In this document: positions 1 to 11,767 of the stretch, one piece after another | Position numbering within the stretch: position 1 is the first letter of the stretch | How the letters are laid out: every line of letters starts with the position of its first letter | Assembly: GCA_023101725.1 (NCBI GenBank) | Contig: JALJCO010012873.1 | Coordinates: forward strand, 551,001 to 615,000 | Direction of reading: 5' to 3' | Length of the DNA stretch: 64,000 nt | Origin: Atherinomorus stipes | Taxonomy: Eukaryota > Chordata > Actinopteri > Atheriniformes > Atherinidae | Notes under the pieces: model-generated | What the model saw: only the letters and a program-made list of their open reading frames with translations | Databases searched by the model: none | What the model was told of the DNA's origin: nothing | Made by a program: the position numbers and the translations under genes

Positions 1-345
1 GTTATAATTAGCTTCATTTAACAAGTGTATCTGCATTGAAGTTACATTTAAAATCATTTTGAGTAAAACTGGGATGCGTTGAACCTATGCATACATAAGC
101 CGCATTACTTTTTAAAAACCTTTGTCAGCCTCTGCCAAAACAAAGATTTAATAAGAGTGAGAAGTCAAAACGTTCACCATTTACTGTAAATTAGGATTCT
201 GTTCTTTTGTTCATCAATATTTAGAAAAAGAAAGTCTTCATGTTTTGAAACTGATAAGCTTTATGTCTTGCCATATCATGTGAGGATTAAAAAGTAGAGG
301 CTTGCACACATCATTCCACCAATTCCTGAAAAAGTCATCTGTTAG
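1..345. other. AT-rich sequence, nothing recognised
   Basis: No exon, repeat signature or RNA gene could be supported here. It lies 3' of the exons of the leftmost gene and may be intron. Confidence 0.5.
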
Positions 346-353
346 GTATTTAC

Positions 354-930
354 TAGGGCTGCTCAATTAATCCAAATTTGATTGTGATTTCCATTTAATT
401 ATCAATTTCCAAACTCATAATCGAGTTGAATTTATTTGCCATTTTTCTTTACACAGTTTCAGAAGGTTATTTCAAAGTTAAAATGCAATTTGTTTGGTGT
501 CATTTACAAAAATGTTAGATTTGGAATGTTGTAGCATTGCAGTAAAGCTTAAAGTTTAGTTTGGGATTTTTATTTATCAGATAAATATAAGTATATTTAT
601 CTTATTTTCAAAATAGAGAAATTGCAGAACAACTGGACAATTTATTTTGGATACATTTGTTTTTCTTTGCCTTTTTCAATATTCAATGTATTTTATTAAT
701 TTAATGTTTCTTCAGCGCAAAACAGCTGCAAGGTGCTATTTATAGCCTTCTATTTTTTTTGTTCAAATTCAACGTTTTGCAGATATTATCAATTACAAAA
801 CTGTTTTTGACAGAGAGAAATGCTAAATAAATGCAATGTGTAACTAAAAAATAATTGTTTGAATAATCGTCATTTCAATATTAACCAAAATAAAACTGAA
901 AATGACTTTTTCCATAATCGAGCAGCCCTA
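354..930. mobile_element. hAT-type non-autonomous element (MITE)
   Basis: The ends are inverted: the left starts TAGGGCTGCTCAATTA and the right ends with the reverse complement of TAGGGCTGCTCGATTA. The flanking 8-mers are gtatttac (346-353) and gtagttag (931-938), an imperfect 8-bp target-site duplication, which is the length expected for hAT insertions. The interior is AT-rich and has no coding potential. It sits just downstream of the left-edge gene exons, probably in an intron. Confidence 0.75.
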
Positions 931-1005
931 GTAGTTAGTGTTTAGTAAAGAAATCTCCAGGTTTTTCTTTTACACTTAAAGCTTTGACAGAAAAGTGACT
1001 TTCAC

Positions 1006-1476
1006 CTTCATCTGTCCCTCGGTGAGGACTGTAGGTTGTCCCTGTGGGAGGTGGACAGAGGGGGCAGGTACGGTCACAGGTGTGCCAGGCTGGATGGACA
1101 CCGTTTGGGGAGCAGCCTGTGGCTGTCCGTGTGTCTGGACTTGAGGATAAGGTCTGACAACCATGGTCTCCTGTTTCTCATCTCTGAAGGCCAAAGTTCC
1201 CCCACCCCCAGCGGGGGGATGATCCTGTTGACCATGGTCAGCTTCACGACTGCAGTCTCCATCTCCACCAGCTGGCCAAAGAAAAGTTGGATAAAATATT
1301 AACCTGCAGTCTCACTTGTCTTACCTGAGGGATCCTGTGAGCACGTGGAGTAGAAAGAAGTTACCTGGGGGGTTTGGTGGCTGGGTGACAGGCACCAAGT
1401 TTGCAGTTGCAGGGATCTGAGGTGCCCCCCCACTAGAAGCTGGCAGCCCGTGCCGGGGGAACTGTTGTGAACTCAT
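1006..1476 (-). CDS. First coding exons of an unidentified Pro/Gln-rich protein (gene continues off the left edge)
   Basis: Two exons join cleanly. The first begins with ATG at 1476-1474 (MSSQQFPRHG...) and ends at 1365 in CCAG followed by gtaac. The second starts at 1271 after an acceptor reading tttctttggccag and ends at 1006 in GATGAAG followed by gtgaaag. The joint is phase 1, and the frame stays open across both exons for about 126 codons. The product is rich in Pro, Gln, Gly and Val, with stretches such as PQTVSIQPGTPVTVPAP, and has no membrane segment or catalytic motif. This suggests a disordered N-terminal region of a nuclear or RNA-associated protein, perhaps a translation-factor or coactivator type. 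I do not recognise the family. A 5' extension is possible because the frame stays open upstream of the ATG, but a plausible acceptor (ccgttttag) lies about 20 bases before it, so the ATG is probably in the second or a later exon. Confidence 0.6.
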
Positions 1477-1495
1477 TTGATCTATTTCTGACCTA

Positions 1496-2283
1496 AAACG
1501 GTGATAAAACTGCAAGTCAGTGCCTGTGCCAAAGAACACAGTGAACATCTTGCTAAGTTGACGTGAATAAATGAAAGTGTTCTTGTTGATTAAACATGCT
1601 CTAAGATTAAAACCAGTTTAGCTCCCAGCAGGCTGCGCGGGGACACAGATCATGCTAATGCACAGCTAAGGAATACAATCGATAGCAGCTAGCCTCGGAG
1701 AAGTACTGTTATCGACAACATTAAGCAAATTGTGTTTATAGAATTAGCATTCATACATTAACATGTGAAAATACAACGTTTAATACATCTTTCAAAGACG
1801 CTACATATTGTCAATATTTGACAAAAAGTCAATCGGCAGCGACTGTATCAGTAAATGCCAAATAATAAGTTATGGTTTAAGTAAATAAACAACTTTTCCA
1901 GTGTACCCATCAAAACTGCCAAACGCGATCCTAGTCCAATTAGAAAACCTACACAGTAATAACTGGTTTGGGTTCTGTAACCTTAAAACTAAAGGGCTAT
2001 CTGTTAGCTTTCTATGCTAGCAGCGAGCTAATGTTATAGCTGCTAACCTGATGCCGCCTGATTCTAATTTTCGGGTCCCAACTTTATAAAGAGTACAACT
2101 GGGCAAAGTTCAACCGACTAAACAAATATGTGTACATGTGTAGGCTTTACCGTATCGCTAAAAAGAAAACCTAGGCAATGGTCGTTTTGTGGATTACAAT
2201 TTTTTCCATTCGTCTTTTCTTTTTTCCAACATGCAAGCCGGAAGAACGCTCAGGAAAGAACCGGAGCTCCTTTCTGCTTCCCA
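1496..2283 (-). other. Probable first intron / 5' UTR region of the left-edge gene
   Basis: The region lies between the likely acceptor near 1496 and the CCAAT cluster at 2284-2371. No further coding exon can be defended. Scattered gctaac/gctagc words are present but no classifiable repeat. Confidence 0.35.
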
Positions 2284-2469
2284 CCAATCAGAGAAGACTT
2301 CTGCCGAGCTGTGACCAATAGGAGCAGGAGAAACACTCAAGGCCAGCCCACAGAGCAGCTTCTGAACCAATCCAAAGCCGTTGGCTCTGAACCAACATAA
2401 ATCTACACCAGGGAGGGGAGACGCTCGAGGGACTTGGCTCTGTCTTGCAAACAGCATGATCACGTGATC
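2284..2469. promoter_or_regulatory. Candidate promoter: three CCAAT boxes and a palindromic E-box
   Basis: CCAAT pentamers lie at 2284-2288, 2315-2319 and 2367-2371, all in the same orientation and 31 and 52 bp apart, as in many NF-Y dependent TATA-less promoters. They are followed by GATCACGTGATC (2458-2469), a perfect 12-bp palindrome with a central TCACGTGA that fits USF/MITF/TFE-type bHLH-ZIP factors. The cluster lies about 0.8-1 kb upstream of the first coding exon of the minus-strand gene, a plausible promoter distance. Whether it drives that gene, a plus-strand transcript or both is inference. Confidence 0.45.
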
Positions 2470-3006
2470 CAGTGAGAGGCAGCGCTGAAGCCAAACACTA
2501 CCATAGGCCCATTTACTGCCAGCTGACTGCTATACTGGGTTTATCTTATTCTGGGGAGGTTCTCCCCTGATGGAAGAGAAGTAGAATATCTCCACCCTTC
2601 TTAAAGTCATTCAAAAGTTTATAAGATCAGATTAGGTGATAACATAGATGCACAATATGAAATATATATCTAATCTTTAAATGCTTGCACCAATGGCTTG
2701 CACATAATACTTAATTTATCTGTTACTGAGTTATAGTTTTGAAATTGTTTGGGTTTCCTGGTTATAGATTGTCATTGTTTCTTTGCCTCTAAATAATGTA
2801 TATTTAAATCACAATGACGTGGGAATTATTTTCAATGAAATGTTTACAACATAAAAACTTTTTTTTTTTTTTTGTAAAAATACTGGATGGAAAAAAATTG
2901 CATGATTTTTGGTTACCCCTTATATAAAAGCAAACTACAAAAACAATAAATGTCAGTGTTGGAGTCCTCTAAAAGCAGGTCACTATCTTGTGATCTAAAC
3001 AATCAG
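2470..3006. other. Intergenic AT-rich sequence, nothing recognised
   Basis: It holds a T(16)-type homopolymer near 2860 and no ORF, TIR or SINE signature that I can support. Confidence 0.5.
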
Positions 3007-3368
3007 ACTGGGCTGCCTCAAGCGATTATTTTGATAATCAACTAGTCACCAGTTATTTTGGTGATTAGTAATCAGATCATATGAATATTGTAGGATATTT
3101 ACAGTATCCGTAAAATGTTTGGAGACTTTCTTATTGAATCTAATGGGAAAACATGTCCAAACTTTTGACTGGCAGTGTGTGTGTGTCTTTATACATGTCA
3201 ATATACAATTTAAGAAAAGCTGATCTCAATAGCTCCGACTACAATGTGCATCAAGGACAGAAAGGCAGACAAGGCCGATTAATCAACAAGTAGTCAATTA
3301 TGAAATTAGTCACAGACAATTTAGATAGTTAACATAATCACAATTAATTAACCAATCGTGGCAGCTCT
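3007..3368. mobile_element. Degenerate hAT-like MITE, carrying a smaller Tc1-type insertion
   Basis: The left end (GGGCTGCCTCAAGCGATTA) and the inverted right end (gagctgccacgattggttaa on the minus strand) resemble the AGGGCTGC...GATTA ends of the hAT MITE at 354-930. The interior is rich in taatca words. No clean 8-bp duplication remains, so the boundaries are approximate. Confidence 0.45.
3102..3178. mobile_element. Very short Tc1/mariner-type MITE
   Basis: The left end (cagtatccgtaaaatgtttggaga) and the right end (tccaaacttttgactggcagtgtg) are degraded inverted copies of the common fish Tc1 terminus with CAGTCAAAAGTTTGGAC. The left side is flanked by TA. It is nested in the degenerate hAT-like copy. 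Confidence 0.5.
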
Positions 3369-3399
3369 AAATCACAAAACAACAATTAGACTAGACTAG

Positions 3400-4110
3400 T
3401 CAACAGCTCAATGGCATCAGGCATTTTTTCCAAGCCACGAAAGATAGCTGCTTTTAAGCCACTCCTGAAACCAGAACTCTGGATGTCTCCATGATGAACA
3501 ACTGTACCTCTTTTACATTCAAAATCACTGAGAAAACCAAATTTAAGCAGCTTCAGGACTCTCTGAATGAAAGTGGAAAGCTTGGTAAATTTCAACCAGG
3601 CCACTGACATCATAACAGCACTGAAACAGCTCTGGTCAAAGTGTTAAATGACATACTGACATACAGTTAAATGTTGATTTTGGTCCTGTATCAGTGCTGG
3701 TTCTGCTGGATCTCAGTAATGTGTTTGAAACTCGATCTGTCTGAGAACTGTCTCTGTCACCAGACAACCTCACTGTCAGTGTTTAGAGCAGATGAGACCT
3801 GGATGAGAGAGATTTCTGTACAATTAAATGAAGAAAAAACTGAGATTATTCTGTTTGGTAGCAAAGAGAAGAGGGTCAGCACTGGTAAATATCTGGAGAC
3901 TCCGTCTCTGAAAACCACCAACTTGGCGACCTTGAAGTGTTGATAGACTCAGATTTGACTTTCAGCAGCCACATCAAAGCGCTGACCAAGGTACCTTTTT
4001 ACAAACTCGGGAATATTAGCAGAATCACAGTTTTATTGGTTGCTTAGATCTGCTTAAACAAACTGGGATCCACTCAGTTTTCATCATCACCAACTCAGCA
4101 GAGCAGAGGA
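3400..4110 (+). pseudogene. L2-type LINE reverse transcriptase relic
   Basis: Scattered plus-strand frames read as L2 reverse transcriptase. One block reads VLVLLDLSNVFET (the LLDLSAAFDT motif). Another reads WMREISVQLNEEKTEIILFG, followed in another frame by a DSDLTFSSHIKALTKV-like block and FYKLGNISRIT. The order fits palm to thumb of an L2 ORF2. Several stops and frameshifts make it inactive. Endonuclease and 3' end are absent. Confidence 0.7.
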
Positions 4111-4508
4111 CATCTCTTGCAAATGTGTGAACAATCATAGAAAAGGTTTCTTAGCTGTTAGTGTAATATTGTATAACCTGATTCAGGCGTGACATTGAAA
4201 AAAATTTTAAGAGAATTTCATTCAATTGCCTATAATTCATCTGAGCATATCTAGCCTTGATTTATGACGGCATGTTTTGTTTTATATTAGTCTGTGGGCT
4301 TCAGTCAGAAATGAAGTCAGATTGCTTATTCTATAGATAAGGAAAAAATAAAGTTTGAGAATAAAGCAAGTTTTTATGTAGCACATTAAATGATCAAGAG
4401 CATTACAGCAGATTTGAGACAAAGTAATAACAAATATTCAAAAGTTTTAAAAAACGGAAAGATCAAACAGAATAAGATCTAATGCAAGAAATAAAATTTA
4501 CAGAGTGA
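4111..4508. other. Interval between two LINE relics, nothing recognised
   Basis: AT-rich sequence with no coding frame or terminal repeat that I can place. Parts may be decayed LINE. Confidence 0.4.
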
Positions 4509-4921
4509 TTAATAGTTGTTTTGATAAAAGGTGGCAAATAAATAAGTCTTTAACCTTAATTTAAAGCTGCTGAGTTTTTCATCAGACCTGCATTTTTTTG
4601 AGTTTGTTCCACATGTGAGGAGCATAAAAACTGAACACTGCCTCTCCATGTTTAGCTCTGAATCAGGGACAGAAAGTAGACTTGACCCTGATGACCTCAG
4701 GGGTCTGGTTGGTCCATAATGAAATTGAAGATCCTGAATGGATTTTGGTCCTAAATCATTCAGTGTTTCGTAAACAAACTGCAGGATTTCAAAGTCAGTG
4801 TCCTGGTCCTGGTGAGGTCTGTGTTCTGCGTTCAATATTATTATTATTATTTTTTTTTTCTGTTTTTGGTCTTAGAGAGGACTGGATCTGCAACATTCTG
4901 GACAACTTGAGGTTTCTTGTT
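4509..4921 (-). pseudogene. L2-like LINE ORF2 C-terminus (distal piece of a LINE split by the array)
   Basis: The minus-strand frame has the typical L2 C-terminal signature: FEILQFVYETLNDLGPKSI, then GPTRPLRSSGS, LLSVPDSE and FKLRLKTYLF. Frameshifts and a stop break it. Its upstream continuation on the minus strand is found only after the 22-kb tandem array: the segment starting at 27064 reads on with the sequence expected of the same LINE. The array was therefore inserted into this copy. The element is dead. Confidence 0.7.
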
Positions 4922-4924
4922 TTA

Positions 4925-5156
4925 TGCTGCCAATCTCTATAGAGCATTGGCAGTATATTGCTCTAGAGCAATATACTGCCAATGCTCTATAGAGCATTGG
5001 CAACATATTACTATTGCTCTGCGTTTATTCCGCGTTATTATGCTGCCAATCTCTATAGAGCATTGGCAGTATATTGCTCTAGAGCAATATACTGCCAATG
5101 CTCTATAGAGCATTGGCAACATATTACTATTGCTCCGCGTTTATTCCGGATTATTA
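4925..5156 (+). repeat. Tandem 116-bp palindromic heads
   Basis: Copy one is 4925-5040 and copy two 5041-5156, almost identical. Each contains a perfect 60-bp palindrome (4935-4994 in copy one, centred on CTCTAGAG) and an overlapping perfect 26-bp palindrome (4977-5002, centred on CTCTATAGAG). The two share the word TGCCAATGCTCTATAGAGCA, so the strand can fold into alternative hairpins. Confidence 0.9.
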
Positions 5157-6642
5157 TTATTTTTCAGTTTCCGCCCTTTTTTTTGACGGCCTACTAGTCC
5201 CAGGGCTTTGCCAGCACCCCCACAAAAGTTATATCAAAACGTGCGTCTCGGCCTGGATCGGTGTGCTTGTTATTTGTCCGTACAAAACTCAAACGGTGTT
5301 CACGCAATTCGCAAAAAACTGCGATTTTCGGTCCCATAGGAATGAATGGGATTTGGTCGGAAACAAGCCGAGGAAAAACCAAGAACCCAGGTCACTTTGG
5401 ACCTCTATAGCTCAGCCATACCATAACATAGAAACACCATTCAAAGTTTAAACGGGTCACGAAAGCTGAAACTTTAACCATGTGAAAGGATATGTACATA
5501 TCTGTTACGGTTTTGACACAATGGTAAGTTACGTTTTAGGAAAAATCCAAAAAATCCCAAAATCCCTCCGCACTCTAGCCGCACTCTAACTTTTGAAGCA
5601 TTTCCAACTTTGAAACAAATGGCCATAACTCCCACACCGTTCATCGTACAGACATAATTTTTACATCAAAACGTAGGAAATCTTGTTGGCTTCATTTCAT
5701 CCTTCCGCACATTTTTTGCTCAGACGCACCGTTTTCGAACTACGGCTCTCGGAATCTTAGAAAGTCACCATTTTGCTCCTATACCTCTCCATTGTAATCT
5801 AGACGGAAAGCTCAAAAAGCCCTGATTCTTAAAACTGTCACCATTTAAATTCTGTTCCACTTAGGATAAAATAAAATACATTCCTGAGTTCCTGAAAGCC
5901 TCATGGCGCTCACGGTGAAAAAATTATTTTGATATCTGTTACGGTTTTCTCGCAGTGGACGATTCAGCATTTTCCCATAGAAAACTAAAGCATAAAGTCT
6001 CTAACTGAAATTAACTGACATTCTGTGCACACACACACACAGACAGGTGCTGCGTTGTCATGACAACCTAAGCAGTTCTCCCTGCTGTGTTAATTAGTTT
6101 CACCTTTGACTTAATTCCTCATCTATAAACCAATGTATGATCAAACTGGAGGTTCAAATCCACTGAGGTCATCATGACTGTCCCTCTGTCCACTTATTTG
6201 GTGTCTCACCATGTCCTCAATACTAGAACTCTCTCTCTTTATATTCAAACATGTCTGTGCTTCCTTTCTCAGTCTTCCTCTCCCCTTGAACCCTCTGTTC
6301 ACCAGTCTTGGCCTCCTGTCAGTCCTGTGGATGATCTATCTTTCTGTCTGTCTGTGTCTTTCTGCCTCACGGTCTCTGTCTCGCTAACAGTCTGTCTCAC
6401 AGTCTATGTCTCATTCACAGTCTATCTCACAGTCTCTGTCTCACTTACAGTCTGTCTCACAGTCTATGTCTCATTCACAGTCTATCTCACAGTCTCTGTT
6501 CGACTCACAGTCTGTCTCTGTCTCACTCACAGTTCGACTCACAGTCTGTTTCTCACTTACAGTCTGTCTCACAGTGTCTGTCTGTCTCTCAGTGTCTAAG
6601 TATCTGTCTGTCACATTGTCTGTCTGTATGTCTGTGTCACAG

Positions 6643-6731
<89 letters not shown>

Positions 6732-7208
6732 GTCTATCTGTCTGTCTATCTGTCTGTCTGTCTCAGTGTCTCTCTTTTTAAGTATCTGTCTGTCTCACAG
6801 TGTCTGTCTGTCTGTCTCAGTGTCTCTCTATCTAAGTATCTGTCTGTCTCACAGTGTCTGTCCGTCTGTCTGTCAGTGTCTGTCTGTCTCAGTGTCTCTC
6901 TATTTATCTAAGTATCTGTCTGTCTCACAGTGTCTGTCTGTTTGTCAGTGTCAATCTAAGTATCTGTCTGTCTCAGTGTCTTTCTGTCTCTCTCTCAGTC
7001 TGTCTCACAGTGTCTATCTATCTATCTGTCTGTCTCACGGTGTCTGTGTCACTCACAGTCAGTCTGGCTCAGTCTCTGTCTCACTCAGCATCTTTCTGTG
7101 TTTCTCAGTCTGTCTCACTCACCTTCTGTCTGTCTTTCTCAGTCTGTCTCACTCACTCTCTGTCTGTGTCACAGTCTGTCTCACAGCTTTGTCTTTCTGT
7201 CTGTTAAT

Positions 7209-7290
7209 CCATCTTTGTAACATGGCTGCCGCTCTGTTCGACGTGGGTAGCAGATTGGCAGCATTCAAAATTTCTTCAGAAATTTTCTAG
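7209..7290 (+). repeat. Invariant 82-bp unit tail with terminal hairpin (example copy)
   Basis: The order is ccatctttgtaac, a GGGTAGCAGATTGGCAGCAT block (the 3' subterminal repeat), the 20-nt hairpin AAAATTTCTTCAGAAATTTT (7267-7286) and CTAG (7287-7290). By eye the 82 bases are identical in all 11 units, ending at 9543, 11767, 14025, 16128, 18240, 20429, 22133, 23472, 24914 and 27063. This is the most conserved part of the unit. It probably serves as the rolling-circle termination signal. Confidence 0.85.
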
Positions 7291-9543
<2,253 letters not shown>

Positions 9544-11767
9544 TTATGCTGCCAATCTCTATAGAGCATTGGCAGTATATTGCTCTAGAGCAATATACTG
9601 CCAATGCTCTATAGAGCATTGGCAACATATTACTATTGCTCCGCGTTTATTCCGCGTTATTATTATTATTATTATTCAGTTTCCGCCCTTTTTTTTGACG
9701 GCCTTCTTCTCCCAGGGCTTTGCCAGCACCCCCACAAAAGTTATATCAAAACGTGCGTCTCGGCCGGGATCGGTGTGCTTGTCATTTGTCCGCGCAAAAC
9801 TCAAACGGTGTTCACGCAATTCGCAAAAAACTGCGATTTTCGGTCCCATAGGAATGAATGGGATTTGGTCGGAAACAGCCGAGTAAAAAACCAAGAACCC
9901 AGGTCACTTTGGACCTCTATAGCTCAGCCATACCATAACATAGAAACACCATTCAAAGTTTAAACGGGTCACGAAAGCTGAAACTTTAACCATGTGAAAG
10001 GATATGTACATATCTGTTACGGTTTTGACACAATGGTAAGTTACGTTTTAGGAAAAATCCAAAAAATCCCAAAATCCCTCCGCACTCTAGCCGCACTCTA
10101 ACTTTTGAAGCATTTCCAACTTTGAAACAAATGGCCATAACTCCCACACCGTTCATCGTACAGACATAATTTTTACATCAAAACGTTGGAAATCTTGTTG
10201 GCTTCATTTCATCCTTCCGCACATTTTTTGCTCAGACGCACCGTTTTCGAACTACGGCTCTCGGAATCTTAGAAAGTCACCATTTTGCTCCTATATCTCT
10301 CCATTGTAATCTAGACGGAAAGCTCAAAAAGCCCTGATTCTTAAAACTGTCACCATTTAAATTCTGTTCCACTTAGGATAAAATAAAATACATTCCTGAG
10401 TTCCTGAAAGCCTCATGGCGCTCACGGTGAAAAAATTATTTTGATATCTGTTACGGTTTTCTCGCAGTGGACGATTCAGCATTTTCCCATAGAAAACTAA
10501 AGCATAAAGTCTCTAACTGAAATTAACTGACATTCTGTGACACACACACACACACACGCAGGTGCTGCGTTGTCATGACAACCTAAGCAGTTCTCCCTGC
10601 TGTGTTAATTAGTTTCACCTTTGACTTAATTCCTCATCTATAAACCAATGTATGATCAAACTGGAGGTTCAAATCCACTGAGGTCATCATGACTGTCCCT
10701 CTGACCACTTATTTGGTGTCTCACCATGTCCTCAATACTAGAACTCTCTCTCTTTATATTCAAACATGTCTGTGCTTCCTTTCTCAGTCTTCCTCTCCCC
10801 TTGAACCGTCTGTTCACCAGTCTTGGCCTCCTGTCAGTCCTGTGGATGATCTATCTTTCTGTCTGTCTGTGTCTTTCTGCCTCACGGTCTCTGTCTCGCT
10901 AACAGTCTGTCTCACAGTCTATGTCTCATTCACAGTCTATCTCATAGTCTCTGTCTCACTTACAGTCTGTCTCACAGTCTATGTCTCATTCACAGTCTAT
11001 CTCACAGTCTGTCTCTGTCTCACTCACAGTTCGACTCACAGTCTGTTTCTCACTTACAGTCTGTCTCACAGTGTCTGTCTGTCTCTCAGTGTCTAAGTAT
11101 CTGTCTGTCACATTGTCTGTCTGTATGTCTGTGTCACAGTATCTATCTATCTATCTGTCTGTCTGTCTGTCTCAGTGTCTCTCTATTTAAGTATCTGTCT
11201 GTCTCACAGTGTCTGTCTGTCTGTCTGTCAGTGTCTGTCTCAGTGTCTATCTATCTAAGTATCTGTCTGTCAGTGTCTGTCTGTCTGTCTCAGTGTCTCT
11301 CTATCTATCTAAGTATCTGTCTGTCTAACAGTGTCTGTCCGTCTGTCTGTCAGTGTCTGTCTGTCTCAGTGTCTCTCTATTTATCTAAGTATCTGTCTTT
11401 CTCACAGTGTCTGTCTGTTTGTCAGTGTCTATCTAAGTATCTGTCTGTGTCAGTGTCTTTCTGTCTCTCTCTCAGTCTGTCTCACAGTGTCTATCTATCT
11501 ATCTGTCTGTCTCACGGTGTCTGTGTCACTCACAGTCAGTCTGGCTCAGTCTCTGTCTCACACAGCATCTTTCTGTGTTTCTCAGTCTGTCTCACTCACC
11601 TTCTGTCTGTCTTTCTCAGTCTGTCTCACTCACTCTCTGTCTGTGTCACAGTCTGTCTCACAGCTTTGTCTTTCTGTCTGTTAATCCATCTTTGTAACAT
11701 GGCTGCCGCTCTGTTCGACGTGGGTAGCAGATTGGCAGCATTCAAAATTTCTTCAGAAATTTTCTAG
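9544..11767 (+). mobile_element. Array unit 3 (type A)
   Basis: The head (9544-9675) has the full 60-bp palindrome once. The body carries a longer CA run near 10540. The TCTA tract is short (near 11142-11156), showing that this part varies most between units. The tail is 11686-11767. Confidence 0.85.

Larger units (their letters stand above)
4922..7290 (+). mobile_element. Array unit 1 (type A, duplicated palindromic head)
   Basis: The head (4925-5156) consists of two 116-bp copies of a palindrome-rich segment. The body runs from about 5165 to 6340 and includes a short CA repeat near 6028. The tetranucleotide tract (6341-7205) contains a pure TCTA run at 6643-6730. The tail is 7209-7290. This is the only unit whose 5' side touches the host LINE (…ttcttg, then tttatgctgcc), so it shows the outer left boundary. 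Confidence 0.85.

Noticed and set aside
4922..5156. Palindromic head as a miRNA precursor
   Set aside because: The arms are perfectly complementary, unlike most animal pre-miRNAs, and the segment is explained by the head structure of the array.
6406..7290. Long open frames rich in Leu-Ser-Val-Cys-Tyr-Ile in each array unit
   Set aside because: They are translations of TCTG/TCTA tetranucleotide repeats, open in several frames at once because the repeats contain no stop; they are not genes.
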